64,000 nt of DNA from Pedobacter kyungheensis (GCF_000812965.1 NZ_JSYN01000004.1:267421-331420); one strand, 5' to 3'. Shown: positions 47,423 to 56,571, counted from the first letter of the stretch. The notes: generated by a model not told the origin, from the sequence alone. Translations and numbers: made by a program.

Positions 47423-47845
47423 ATGAGTTTAAATGTAGGACAGGTTCTTGAGCGCGTTGTACGCCGGGACCGTATGGGCATAAGTGAATTATCCCGTAAA
47501 TTAAATGTAAGTAGGAGAACAATTTACAATTGGTTCGATCAGAAGAGCCTTAACCCCGAAATCATCTGGAAAGTTGGAAGTGTAATCGGCCATGATTTTT
47601 CGATAGAACTGCCTGAAACCTTTGCGAAGACGAGTAATCATATCCAGGAAGCTTTTGATGCACATACCGAAGATTTTGCCAAAGGCGATGCCAATTCGGT
47701 TTATTTCTGGATGAATAAATACATTAAGCTTCTCGAAAAATACAATGAAATATTAAGTCACACCAATTTAGACAAAACAGTTTCTGAAAAGGTGGCGCAT
47801 CATACTATGCCCAGAAACAACAGCGGCAACCGCTCTGTAGCCTAG
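47423..47845 (+). CDS. HTH-type (Xre-like) DNA-binding protein
   Basis: 140-residue protein. N-terminal helix-turn-helix ISELSRKLNVSRRTIYNWFDQ (split as ISELSRKLNV and SRRTIYNWF), with a C-terminal helical part without a known family. It follows the polysaccharide locus by 128 bases on the same strand and may regulate it, but this is only position. No partner kinase or ligand domain is visible. Confidence 0.8.
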   Translation: MSLNVGQVLERVVRRDRMGISELSRKLNVSRRTIYNWFDQKSLNPEIIWKVGSVIGHDFSIELPETFAKTSNHIQEAFDAHTEDFAKGDANSVYFWMNKYIKLLEKYNEILSHTNLDKTVSEKVAHHTMPRNNSGNRSVA

Positions 47846-47950
47846 GTTTAATTACTTATTTCTCATTATTCAATTACAAAACCAATATCACAGGCTAACT
47901 ACATACTTCTTGTAGCGGCCTTCAGTATTATTTCTTAACTCTCTAAAGCT

Positions 47951-47974
47951 TTACCATAATTCGCTTTATGGTAA
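47951..47974. other. Hairpin between HTH gene and outer-membrane-like gene
   Basis: TTACCATAA (47951-47959), loop TTCGCT, TTATGGTAA (47966-47974): a perfect 9-bp stem, without a T run. It is 30 bases before the ATG at 48005 and could be a regulator site or an RNA structure in the leader. Confidence 0.4.
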
Positions 47975-48004
47975 TGGATTTCTATTTACTAAATTTTTGA
48001 AATC

Positions 48005-48562
48005 ATGAAAACAATTAACGCATTAACTCTGCTATTATCTTTATTTATTTTTCAGGGTGTACATGCACAATCGCAAGTTTATGGCGGCACAGGTATTCGT
48101 TATTCGTTAGGTATCGAAACTGGCTTGGCCACTGGTTATTTAGCTAAAAAATATGAAGCACCCCTGGGCGTTTCTGCACAAGCCGAATTTCCCATTACAG
48201 AGGGCATCCTATATGCCACAACCAATACCGGTTTCAACAATATTTTTGTTACTGGTACCTATTCACATTTGGTAGATGATCTTCACCTCATTCCGCTTAA
48301 AGCTGGTTTGAAATATTTTTACAGGAGTAATCTCTACTTACAGTCTGAAATTGGCGTTTCATTCCTGTTGAATAAAACCAATTGTGTGGAAGGTAAAAAG
48401 GCGGCATTCCTGTATGCACCGCAGTTTGGGATGATATTTTATCTCCACAACAACAATTATATCGATGCCGGCCTGCGCTGGGAGAGTAACGGCAAATACT
48501 ACAAGTGCGATCACACCAATAACTTCGTAGGCTTCCGTGTTGCATGGGGATTTAGCCTATAA
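48005..48562 (+). CDS. Secreted outer-membrane-like beta-barrel protein
   Basis: 185 residues with signal peptide (MKTINALTLLLSLFIFQGVHAQ). Alternating hydrophobic strands with aromatic girdles and a final strand FVGFRVAWGFSL ending in hydrophobic residues suggest a small outer-membrane barrel of about 8 strands. I recognise no named family. Expressed alone or with the small gene 48605 downstream (42 bases). Function unknown. Confidence 0.7.
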   Translation: MKTINALTLLLSLFIFQGVHAQSQVYGGTGIRYSLGIETGLATGYLAKKYEAPLGVSAQAEFPITEGILYATTNTGFNNIFVTGTYSHLVDDLHLIPLKAGLKYFYRSNLYLQSEIGVSFLLNKTNCVEGKKAAFLYAPQFGMIFYLHNNNYIDAGLRWESNGKYYKCDHTNNFVGFRVAWGFSL

Positions 48563-48604
48563 CCGCTGGTATATTAAAGTAATCATCTTTTAATAGCGCT
48601 ATAC

Positions 48605-48904
48605 ATGAAAGCAAGTATACAGTATAATACCATGAATGGATTATGGATTCTCTTCATTGATTGTAAGTACGAGGATTCTCCTAAATACATCAGGATGATT
48701 ACTAAAATTATAATCAAAATGCTGTCTGGCACCATTATTCCCGGCAATAAACGCAGGGTGAGGTCGGGGAGGCATTACCTGATCCATGAGCATGTGGTAG
48801 AGCTGCATACCGACGAGTGGTTTCCGCTGGTGCTGGCCAGTGAAAGGAAAGAGCTTTTAGAAGGTATTAAATCTATTTTTATGGATATGAATGGAAAAAA
48901 ATAA
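48605..48904 (+). CDS. Small hypothetical protein
   Basis: 99-residue soluble protein, no signal peptide or family that I recognise. It is basic in the middle (PGNKRRVRSGRHYL) and ends ...GIKSIFMDMNGKK. Plain codon use and an ATG start speak for a real gene. It follows the barrel-like gene by 42 bases and ends before a convergent terminator. Function unknown. Confidence 0.6.
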   Translation: MKASIQYNTMNGLWILFIDCKYEDSPKYIRMITKIIIKMLSGTIIPGNKRRVRSGRHYLIHEHVVELHTDEWFPLVLASERKELLEGIKSIFMDMNGKK

Positions 48905-48917
48905 TGGCTGTTCCGTA

Positions 48918-48945
48918 TGATTGTCATCATGAGCCTGTCGAAGGA
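48918..48945. repeat. Half REP-like element
   Basis: TGTCATCATGAGCCTGTCGAAGGACA looks like one arm of the repeats with TCATCCTGAGC...TCGAAGGA tips common in Bacteroidota; the second arm is not seen. It may be a decayed copy. Confidence 0.35.
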
Positions 48946-49048
48946 CATACGTAAACAACTTAGCGTATAACCTAACCGGGTTCTACAGGTTAAACAGAAA
49001 ATCTCATATCGAGACAGCCAAATTTAAAAGATCAGCTTAAAAAACGGG

Positions 49049-49081
49049 AAGGTTGCTCCGCAAGGAGTGGCCTTTTCTTGT
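49049..49081. terminator. Bidirectional terminator between convergent genes
   Basis: AAGGTTGCTCC (49049-49059), GCAA tetraloop, GGAGTGGCCTT (49064-49074), with G-U pairs in the middle, then TTTCTTGTTTT. On the minus strand CCCGTTTTTTAAG follows the same stem. It serves the 48605 gene and the copper operon. Confidence 0.8.
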
Positions 49082-49095
49082 TTTAAGACTATTGT

Positions 49096-51366
49096 TTAGT
49101 AATTAAGTGATAAGCCTAAACCGAATCCCATATCACTATCGTAATGGGTACGTATGCCTATATTTTTATTAATTACATACCTCAGATCAGCCATGTATTC
49201 CAGGTCGGTATTCACCATAAAGCCCGCCCTGAGTCTTTTAGATACCGGAATATCTTCGCGCATTAAGGCCAAACGTACAATACCATCGTGGTAAACCTCG
49301 GCCTGGAAATCGATGAGCAGGGGTAAGGTGTACATAACTCCAAGGCTTACAGCACTTCTATTATCTTTTTTGTTCACCTGGCCGAAGATATTTTTTTCAT
49401 GTTCATCGATACCCATTTTACGATAACGCCAGTCGAAACCAATAAAAGGCATTAACCATTGCATTTTACCAATGTAGCGGCCTACATGTGTTTCTACTTC
49501 AAAACCATGCATGTTGTTATAACCCAGGCGCCATTCAGTACCTACAGACCATCTTGCATTTTGCAACATGGCCGAACCATCATTACCATTTGTGGCAAAA
49601 TCGTTCTGGGCCATAAAATGAGGCATATTACTTTCTTTTTGAAGCTCGCGATAGGCCATAGCCTTATCAGGTATTAATGGGTTCTTATAGTCGCCTACTG
49701 CAAACACACGGTTCATACCCGCCATCATGTGGTATAAAATATGGCAATGAAAAAACCAGTCGCCTTCTTCGTTAGCCAGAAACTCAATTGTATCTGTCTC
49801 CATTGGCATAATATCGAGCACATTTTTAAGCGGGGCATTTTCGCCCTGGCCATTAATGATCCTAAAATCAAAACCATGTAAGTGAATGGGGTGACGCATC
49901 ATTGAATTGTTGTACAAGGTAATGCGGAGTATTTCTCCCTTTTTTACGGGAATTTTGTCACTTTCGCTCAGCACCTTATTATCCATGCTCCAAACGTAAC
50001 GGTTCATGTTACCCGTTAATGTGAATTTGAGTTCTTTTACAGGCGTATTTTTAGGCAGGGTAGTAGGTTGCGGTGCCTTAAGCATGGCATAATTGAGGGT
50101 TACAATATTGCCTAATGCATTTGCGTTGTAACGGTTTGGATCGGGCTCCATATTCATGCCTTTCATATCGTGTGCTTTGGCTTTGGCGGCTTCGCCGGTA
50201 ATTTCCGGATACATCACCACATTCATATCCATCTGGTTGAGGCTCATTTTCATGCCCATATCATCCAGGTCGCCGTTCATCTTCATCATATCGTTCATCA
50301 TCTTCATGCCATCAAAATACTTGAGGCGTGGTAAAGGCGAAATCAATTGTTTAATGCCATTGCCGATAAAATAACTGGTAGATTGGGTTCGGTCTTCGGT
50401 GGTGGCCATAAATTCGTATGCTACGCCGTTTTCCGGTATCGTAACCACTACATCGTAAGTTTCTGATACGGCAATAATCAAACGGTCAACCTCAACAGGG
50501 CTTACATCGTTACCATCGCTGGCTACAACTGTCATTTTTCCACCGGCATAACGTAACCAGAAATAAGAAGATGCACCGCCGTTTGAAATGCGGAGCCGAA
50601 CACGATCGCCAGCTTTTAAGGTTTTGTCATCTACGCTTTTTAATTCGGTATTAACCTGGCCATTCATCAGCACCTTGTCGTAATAAACATCGCTAACATC
50701 CATCGCTGTCATTCGTTTCCATTCGTTTTTAACCTTGGTTTTAAGCTGGCCCTGCTTAACGGCTTCAGCATAAGATTGTGTAGCTCCTTTTTTAATTGCT
50801 GCCCAATCATTGGCGTTATGCAGCATGCGGTGTACATTATCGGGGTTAAGGTTAGTCCACTCGCTGAGCACTACCGGTACAGTTGGCAAATCATCTATTC
50901 CTTTCCTGAAAGTTTTATCGGTATCACGCTTCTTCATTACAAAGTTGCCATACATACCAATTTGCTCTTGCAGGCCCGAGTGTGAGTGATACCAGTGTGT
51001 TCCGTTCTGGATGATTGGAAAGCGGTAGGTATGTGTGGTGTTAGGCTTTATGGGCTGCTGGGTAAGGTAAGGCACACCATCCTCTTTATTAGGCAAAAAC
51101 ACACCATGCCAGTGTAGCGAGGTATTTTCTTTGAGCTCGTTATGTACCACAATTTCTGCAGTATCGCCTTCGGTAAAGGTAAGGGTAGGCATCGGGATCT
51201 GTCCGTTTACAGCTATGGCCCGTTTTTCTTTTCCGGCATAGTTTACCAGGGTATCTTTTACATAAAGGTGGTAACGTACTACTTTTTGCGCCAGCAGGGG
51301 CTGAACGCAGGTTAGCAGTAAAAGCACCTGCAGCATTATTCTGGTCATGTTTTTATATATACTCAT
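49096..51366 (-). CDS. Multicopper oxidase fused to a CopB-like outer-membrane domain
   Basis: 756 residues with signal peptide (to LLAQ). The N-terminal ~557 residues are a three-cupredoxin multicopper oxidase (CopA-like): HWHGVFLPN, HWYHSHSGLQEQIG, HPIHLHGFDF and HCHILYHMMAGM give all type 1/2/3 copper ligands. A Met-rich insert (about 360-410) is typical for copper oxidases. The last ~160 residues (ARWSVGTEWRLGYNN... to LGLSLNY) form amphipathic strands like the CopB copper resistance barrel. Oxidises Cu(I) in the envelope. Last gene of a copper operon. Confidence 0.88.
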   Translation of the reverse strand: MSIYKNMTRIMLQVLLLLTCVQPLLAQKVVRYHLYVKDTLVNYAGKEKRAIAVNGQIPMPTLTFTEGDTAEIVVHNELKENTSLHWHGVFLPNKEDGVPYLTQQPIKPNTTHTYRFPIIQNGTHWYHSHSGLQEQIGMYGNFVMKKRDTDKTFRKGIDDLPTVPVVLSEWTNLNPDNVHRMLHNANDWAAIKKGATQSYAEAVKQGQLKTKVKNEWKRMTAMDVSDVYYDKVLMNGQVNTELKSVDDKTLKAGDRVRLRISNGGASSYFWLRYAGGKMTVVASDGNDVSPVEVDRLIIAVSETYDVVVTIPENGVAYEFMATTEDRTQSTSYFIGNGIKQLISPLPRLKYFDGMKMMNDMMKMNGDLDDMGMKMSLNQMDMNVVMYPEITGEAAKAKAHDMKGMNMEPDPNRYNANALGNIVTLNYAMLKAPQPTTLPKNTPVKELKFTLTGNMNRYVWSMDNKVLSESDKIPVKKGEILRITLYNNSMMRHPIHLHGFDFRIINGQGENAPLKNVLDIMPMETDTIEFLANEEGDWFFHCHILYHMMAGMNRVFAVGDYKNPLIPDKAMAYRELQKESNMPHFMAQNDFATNGNDGSAMLQNARWSVGTEWRLGYNNMHGFEVETHVGRYIGKMQWLMPFIGFDWRYRKMGIDEHEKNIFGQVNKKDNRSAVSLGVMYTLPLLIDFQAEVYHDGIVRLALMREDIPVSKRLRAGFMVNTDLEYMADLRYVINKNIGIRTHYDSDMGFGLGLSLNY

Positions 51367-51375
51367 CTGATAACT

Positions 51376-51834
51376 TCAATTTAATGTCTTTTGGCTTTCG
51401 AGCCAGCTAACTAATGTTTTTATTTGTGCATTGTCCAATTTGGCATTGCGATGTAGAGCTGTGTATGAAGATAGTGGCATTTCTTTGCTTTCGATCTGAT
51501 TTTTAATTGATCGCAATAACCTGTTCTGTTTCCTGCCTGAATATTGGTTCCATTCATTGAAATTTAGCACTTCCTTTCCGGAATGGATGTGGTTTTCGGT
51601 AAATAGCTGAACGGGTTGAATATACTGGTACCACCTGTAATTGGTGTTGTTGCTGTGGCAGTCATAACACGAGTTGTTTAATATATTTCCTATTGTAACC
51701 GGTGCCTTATAAAATTGTATAAATCCTGTAGAACCAGCCTGCCTCTGGTTTAGGTTCAGGGCAGGCCGGTAAAGTTGAATGAGTAAAAAAAGCAATAACA
51801 GCAGAAAAACCCAGGTTTTCAGCATCTTTTTCAT
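51376..51834 (-). CDS. Haem-binding domain protein (CxxCH)
   Basis: 152 residues with an N-terminal membrane anchor (about 8-22) and a periplasmic part holding one CYDCH haem-c motif (Cys56, Cys59, His60) and MPLSSYTALHRNAKL, which supplies a Met ligand candidate. This is the 'Haem_bd' family, often paired with cytochromes and oxidases. It probably passes electrons in the copper operon (inference). It follows the DUF3347 lipoprotein by 1 base and precedes the oxidase by 9. Confidence 0.85.
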   Translation of the reverse strand: MKKMLKTWVFLLLLLFLLIQLYRPALNLNQRQAGSTGFIQFYKAPVTIGNILNNSCYDCHSNNTNYRWYQYIQPVQLFTENHIHSGKEVLNFNEWNQYSGRKQNRLLRSIKNQIESKEMPLSSYTALHRNAKLDNAQIKTLVSWLESQKTLN

Positions 51835-51835
51835 C

Positions 51836-52381
51836 TTAGTATTCTTTGGTTACAGCGCCACAAGTAAGCATTTTTTTACCGTAATAAGGGTTTTTAATGA
51901 CTTTCGTTTCGCTAAGCCAAATGGCACCCTTGCCGTTATTATACATCGGACAGTGATCGACATATAACTTTTGTGGTGCTCCCAACAGGCCTATCAGATC
52001 GTTTACATCGTTACTCAACGATTCGAAATGTTCTCTCTGATGTGCAATTTTACCGGCATTTGCAGCAATATGTGAGGCATTTTCTTTGATATCATTAACT
52101 ATCTCTACATATTCGCTTGATTTACCTGCCGTTGTGTTGCTTTTATCCATTTGATCTAATGCAACCAATAATTGATTACCCGATTTAGCCGCTGTACTGG
52201 CATCATCGGCTATCAGCGCATTTTTTAAATCCAGGTAAGCCGATAATAAAAGCGTTTCAGGCTTTGTTTTGGCTTGCTCTTTTTTAGGTTTATTATCAGC
52301 TGTTTTGGTCTGCTGACCGCAGGAAACTAGTATAATGGCTATAATAACAAGGCCGGTAATTGGGAAAAAGATATTTTTCAT
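51836..52381 (-). CDS. DUF3347 lipoprotein
   Basis: 181-residue lipoprotein starting at the ATG 52381 (MKNIFFPITG...ILVSC, lipobox Cys21). A DUF3347 domain covers about 45-181 with the terminal signature VDHCPMYNNGKGAIWLS and NPYYGKKMLTCG. The conserved HCPM and MLTC residues look like soft-metal ligands, and copper context supports this (inference). The frame extends upstream to 52438, but the lipoprotein signal fixes the later start. Same fold as the C-terminal part of its upstream neighbour. Confidence 0.85.
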   Translation of the reverse strand: MKNIFFPITGLVIIAIILVSCGQQTKTADNKPKKEQAKTKPETLLLSAYLDLKNALIADDASTAAKSGNQLLVALDQMDKSNTTAGKSSEYVEIVNDIKENASHIAANAGKIAHQREHFESLSNDVNDLIGLLGAPQKLYVDHCPMYNNGKGAIWLSETKVIKNPYYGKKMLTCGAVTKEY

Positions 52382-52407
52382 GACTTCGTTCTTAAATGTT
52401 GTTATCA

Positions 52408-53262
52408 TTATTTCAATGTTTCTACTGTGCTGCCGCAAGTCAGCATTTTAGCGCCATAAAATGGGTTTTTAACCGCGTTTTCTTTACTCAGCCAGTTGGC
52501 TCCCTTACCACTGTTATACATTGGGCAATGTTGATAATAAACAGGTTCGGCTTGCTTCGTCACTTTAGCCAGTGCATACATGTTTGCAGAAAGAGTGGAG
52601 AAAGCCTGCCTTTGCAGATCCACATTTTTCGATTTGGCAATATTGATCACATTAGCCGTTAGCTCTTTTACTGCAGCCATCCAGGCAGTGTGTTCGGCAC
52701 GGCTAAGTTTCTCCATTTCTACTGCTCTGATGGCCCCAAGGAAGGCTTCAGCTTTAAGCCCGGCAGTATTGGCATCTGTTTTTACCAATGCATCTTTAAT
52801 GGCAAAATACTGATCGAATACCGTTTTTAATGGTGATGTACCTGAGCTGCTTGCTGTCAAAGCCTGATGATCGTGAGTGGCTTTTTCTGCATGCGCTTCT
52901 TTCATTTTGCTTGCCGGTTTTAATGTCCGCTGGTATTGGCAACACTCCGGTAATTTCGCATAAGCTTCGTCAGGCGCCAAATAGCTTGTATTATCGTATC
53001 CGGCTAAAGCGATTCGTTTCAATATTTCATCGGTATTGGTTTTCTGGCTGTTGTAAGTAATACTGGCCATTTTGGAAGTTTTATCCCATTCTGCGGTTGC
53101 AATCCCTTTTACATTTGCAGCGGTTTCGATCGTTTTTTTGCACATTTCACAGTTTCCTGATACCTGAATGCTAAGGGTTTGTGCGTTTTTGATTTGGGCG
53201 AAGGTATTTCGGGTCGATAATAATAAGATCATTACCACCAATATTTTTGATGTCAATTTCAT
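52408..53262 (-). CDS. HMA-domain plus DUF3347 secreted protein
   Basis: 284 residues with signal peptide ending FAQ. An HMA heavy-metal domain (about 28-95) has the CxxC pair Cys38/Cys41 (GNCEMCKK). A second CC pair (LPECCQYQR) and a His-rich linker (EAHAEKATHDHQ) follow, then a DUF3347 domain ending YQHCPMYNSGKGANWLS and NPFYGAKMLTCG. It probably captures Cu(I) and hands it on within the envelope. It lies 88 bases downstream of the Cys/His-rich gene. Confidence 0.88.
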   Translation of the reverse strand: MKLTSKILVVMILLLSTRNTFAQIKNAQTLSIQVSGNCEMCKKTIETAANVKGIATAEWDKTSKMASITYNSQKTNTDEILKRIALAGYDNTSYLAPDEAYAKLPECCQYQRTLKPASKMKEAHAEKATHDHQALTASSSGTSPLKTVFDQYFAIKDALVKTDANTAGLKAEAFLGAIRAVEMEKLSRAEHTAWMAAVKELTANVINIAKSKNVDLQRQAFSTLSANMYALAKVTKQAEPVYYQHCPMYNSGKGANWLSKENAVKNPFYGAKMLTCGSTVETLK

Positions 53263-53350
53263 TGTGATGATTTTTAAAGGCTATAAATTAATTAATAAGT
53301 AGCTATCCTGGTTTTGGTGAGGACGCATTTGTGGCTAAGCAGCCATTAAT

Positions 53351-53737
53351 TTAAGCTATTTTTGGCGGTTGCCAGATGGATATAAAGCCAAAAGAATAAT
53401 TGGATTGTTGATAACCAATTTGCTGTTTTTCGGCCATAAGCGGCTGATTGATCACTTGCAAATTGCATACCATGGCCAGGCTAACTGAAGGACTTGAAGC
53501 ACAACAGCGACAAGAACCGTGCTTGCATTTGTGCCTGCAATCGTTGTGTTTTGCTTTTTTACTGGCTTTGGAGTGGCAGCAATCATGCATCGGTGCTTTT
53601 TTTGTCTCTGCTCTGGAGCAGGAAGCGTGCACTGTTTTATCAGACTTGGTAGCATGCGCATAACTAAGGCCTGGGAATAAAAAAGATCCCAAACACAATA
53701 GCAATACTGCAACGATATCTACTCTTAAATTTTTCAA
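53351..53737 (-). CDS. Secreted Cys/His-rich small protein
   Basis: 128 residues with signal peptide (MKNLRVDIVAVLLL...LSYA). The mature part is rich in Cys and His: nine Cys including DCCHSK, DCRHKCKHGSCRCC, and several HK-type pairs, which suggests metal buffering (copper). The start is a TTG at 53737; no ATG exists in the frame before the signal peptide core. A perfect -7 box TACCTTTG lies so close upstream that the transcript would be nearly leaderless. First gene of the copper operon. No named family recognised. Confidence 0.7.
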   Translation of the reverse strand: MKNLRVDIVAVLLLCLGSFLFPGLSYAHATKSDKTVHASCSRAETKKAPMHDCCHSKASKKAKHNDCRHKCKHGSCRCCASSPSVSLAMVCNLQVINQPLMAEKQQIGYQQSNYSFGFISIWQPPKIA

Positions 53738-53744
53738 TGCAAAG

Positions 53745-53752
53745 CAAAGGTA
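53745..53752 (-). promoter_or_regulatory. -7 promoter box of the copper operon
   Basis: TACCTTTG read on the minus strand (53752-53745), identical to the thrS box. No TTG is seen at the expected -33 spacing. Transcription would begin within one or two bases of the TTG start codon. Confidence 0.5.
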
Positions 53753-54381
53753 GGAATTAGATCCAGGTAAGCTTTAGTATATTGAAATTATATAAACAAA
53801 TTATAGAATTATATAAATTGAGGCTTTGTAATTAAAGAGAGTTATTTTGAATATCTTGGGGGATACTGACTTGATTTTAAAGACCTTTACTTGGGCTGGA
53901 ATTATTTTGAACATTTAATTCTCGGTCATAATCATCAATAAAAGCGTTGAATCCTGTTTTTTCAAGCGGTGCTCACGGAAATACTTATTTATAGGTATTC
54001 TTGAAAACCTGCGAATCCATTTTGATCTTGTTATCAATAACCGAATAATTACTTTTCTAGCTGCCTATTAATCTTTACGCTGAAATTTAGCAACAGTAGG
54101 CTTTGTGAAAAGTTAAATTATAATTACTTTTGGTCCAGAAATAAATTGCAAAACGCTTTCTCAAATGCAAAGAAAATCCTTCTCCTAATTTCTGAATTAT
54201 CCTGCAATAAGCAGAGAAATCAATCAAGGTATATTCTAATTTTAAATCTAATAGCCAAGCTTTCAAAGAAAATGAATTTCTTCAAAAAGATATCCGCACT
54301 ATTAATACTTATTACCTTAAAAATCAATGAGGATATAACCGAAGATGACCATATGCCTTAAAGAAACTTAAATTGTATCAC
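53753..54381. other. A/T-rich region before the NHL gene
   Basis: About 630 bases without a convincing gene. A TTG-started frame at 54146-54361 (71 codons) is possible but has no family or start support; its last 29 codons from ATG 54272 begin like a signal peptide (MNFFKKISALLILITL). It may be a decayed or small secreted peptide gene. Confidence 0.35.
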
Positions 54382-56436
54382 ATGTCTAAAATATGCGCCA
54401 ATTTCTCTTGGACTAAAACCGGCCTAGTTTTCACGACTGGATTATTTTTTACCATTTCCTTGTTTAGCTGCAAAGAAAAGATCCAGCCACCAGATAATAA
54501 TCAGAATAGCAAGATAGAATCGAATATTTCCGTAGTTAGCACCATTGCAGGGAAGTATCTTTCCAAAATAGAATATCTTAATTCACCTATTGGACTGGTA
54601 GCGGATAAGGAAGGTAATATGTATGTTGCCGATGAAAATGCCAAAACTATTCGAAAGATTAGCCCTGATGGAAAGATAAGTCTGTTTGCAGGTAGCAATT
54701 CGGGTGAAGGAGGTTTTCGCAATGGCAAAGGAGATCAGGCTCTTTTCCAATCGGTCCAAAATCTTGCAATAGATGCTCATGGGAATATCCTCGTGGTGGA
54801 CATGAGTAATTCAATGATCCGTAAGATCGACCCCTATGGGAATGTAACGACTTTAGCTGGAAACGGTAAATTAGCTGTGGTCGATGGGCCTGCAGCAAAT
54901 GCTTCTTTCTATTTTCCCCGTGGCATTGCTATTAATTCTAGGGGAGAAATTTACATCAGCGATAACAGCAGTATGATCCGCAAGATTGACCTGAATGGAA
55001 ATGTGACAACTGTAGCTGGTGCAATGCAATCTGGATACCGTGATGGCCAGGCTGGAGCAGCACTTTTTAACTTGCCATTTTCTTTAGTCTTTGACCGCTC
55101 TGATAATTTATACATCTCAGATAGGCAAAACCAGAGGATCAGGGTGATGAACAGTAATGGCCAGGTATCAACATTAGCCGGGTCAGGTAATATCGGCAAT
55201 GCAAATGGCCAGGGCATAGCTGCCTCATTTTTTTCTCCGGCTGGAATCGCTTTAGATGCAGCGGGAAATCTCTTCGTTGCTGAAACCGGAAATCACCTTA
55301 TTCGCAAAATCACCCCTACAGGCTTGGTATCAACTTTCGGCGGAACTGGAGTTAAAGGCAATACAAACGGTCTTTTGAAAATAGCTAGTTTCAGCAATCC
55401 GCAAGCGCTATGTTTTGATAATAATGGTATACTTTATATTGCCGAATACGGAAACCATAGCATTAGGAAGGTTTCAGCCAATGGAGAGGTTGAGTATTTT
55501 TATGGCGATGTCAGCCCTACTGAGGGGGCCGGACTTTCAGTATATTTTAACCATCCTGATGGAATTGTAGTAGATAAGCACGGCAATGTCTATGTTGCCG
55601 ATATGGATAATAACATGATCAGAAAGATTACTACTTCAGGTCTGGTAAGCACCATTGCTGGAGCCGCAACTGCCGGCTATCGAGATGGCCTGGCTAACCT
55701 TGCTAGATTTTCTTCTCCAATGGGTCTTTCTATAAATCAGAATGAAGAGATCTTTGTAGCAGATAAGAACAATTCGGTCATTAGGAAAATAAGTGCATCA
55801 GGAACAGTAAGTACAGTAACCTTTCAGCGGCCAGTAGTTGGGATGCAATATCCAAATGCGGTATATGCGGATAAAATAGGTTCACTATATTACAGTGACC
55901 TTGAGAGCAACCACATCTTTAAGATTAAGACAAATGGTGAGGCTGTAATGTTAACCAGTATGTGGGGCGTTAGCGGTAATGGCAGTTTCTGGCTCAAGCC
56001 TTCTGCTATTCAGATGGATGGGAAAGGCCAACTTTATGTAGTCGATAACGGCAATCATACCATATGCCGCTCAATCGACGATGGGCTAAATTTTTTGGCT
56101 ATAGCCGGAAAGAGAGGGTATGGAAATTTTTCGGTGTCAGGTAATACCAATGGACCGGGCGAAACTGCAACATTCAATAGGCCCAAGGGTATGGCTATTG
56201 ATGCTGCAGGCAATATCTATATCGCAGATTCAGAAAACCATTTAATTCGTAAACTAAGTGCAACTGGTATCGTTACCACCATAGCAGGTTCTGGGGTAGC
56301 AGGTTATGCAGATGGAGTAGCGGTTTCAGCAAAGTTTAACAAGCCAAGTGGTCTGGCACTGAATGCCGATGGCACCATACTATATGTTACAGATCAGGAT
56401 AATCACCTAGTTAGAAAAATTGTGCTTGGAAATTAA
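54382..56436 (+). CDS. NHL-repeat double beta-propeller lipoprotein
   Basis: 684 residues from ATG 54382 with lipobox LFSC. The body is 12 tandem NHL repeats of about 50 residues, each with a G-[IL]-A-[IVL]-D...G-N-[IL]-Y-[IV]-A-D...[IV]-R-K pattern followed by TIAGS-type links. Twelve repeats would fit two six-blade propellers. The protein is probably a surface-exposed binding scaffold; the partner is unknown. The frame opens at TTG 54373, but ATG 54382 gives the right signal peptide. Ends near a bidirectional terminator. Confidence 0.9.
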   Translation: MSKICANFSWTKTGLVFTTGLFFTISLFSCKEKIQPPDNNQNSKIESNISVVSTIAGKYLSKIEYLNSPIGLVADKEGNMYVADENAKTIRKISPDGKISLFAGSNSGEGGFRNGKGDQALFQSVQNLAIDAHGNILVVDMSNSMIRKIDPYGNVTTLAGNGKLAVVDGPAANASFYFPRGIAINSRGEIYISDNSSMIRKIDLNGNVTTVAGAMQSGYRDGQAGAALFNLPFSLVFDRSDNLYISDRQNQRIRVMNSNGQVSTLAGSGNIGNANGQGIAASFFSPAGIALDAAGNLFVAETGNHLIRKITPTGLVSTFGGTGVKGNTNGLLKIASFSNPQALCFDNNGILYIAEYGNHSIRKVSANGEVEYFYGDVSPTEGAGLSVYFNHPDGIVVDKHGNVYVADMDNNMIRKITTSGLVSTIAGAATAGYRDGLANLARFSSPMGLSINQNEEIFVADKNNSVIRKISASGTVSTVTFQRPVVGMQYPNAVYADKIGSLYYSDLESNHIFKIKTNGEAVMLTSMWGVSGNGSFWLKPSAIQMDGKGQLYVVDNGNHTICRSIDDGLNFLAIAGKRGYGNFSVSGNTNGPGETATFNRPKGMAIDAAGNIYIADSENHLIRKLSATGIVTTIAGSGVAGYADGVAVSAKFNKPSGLALNADGTILYVTDQDNHLVRKIVLGN

Positions 56437-56540
56437 GATCATAGATGAATATCCCTTTGAATTGTCGATGAATTTTATAAATCTTTATTTTTTAGGTCTT
56501 TATTTTAATATGAAACCTAAAAGAAAATCCTGGAAAACAA

Positions 56541-56566
56541 AAAACCCGACTATTGTCGGGTTTTGT
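56541..56566. terminator. Bidirectional terminator between NHL gene and tRNA-Ser
   Basis: AAAACCCGAC (56541-56550), loop TATT, GTCGGGTTTT (56555-56564), then GTTTC. The complement of the A-rich left flank gives a T run on the minus strand, so it can end the tRNA transcript as well. Confidence 0.9.
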
Positions 56567-56571
56567 TTCTT

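Noticed and set aside
52382..52438. Longer N-terminus for the DUF3347 lipoprotein
   Set aside because: It would overlap the upstream gene and bury the lipoprotein signal.
54146..54361. 71-codon frame before the NHL gene
   Set aside because: TTG start without support, A/T-rich, no recognisable family; kept only as a remark.
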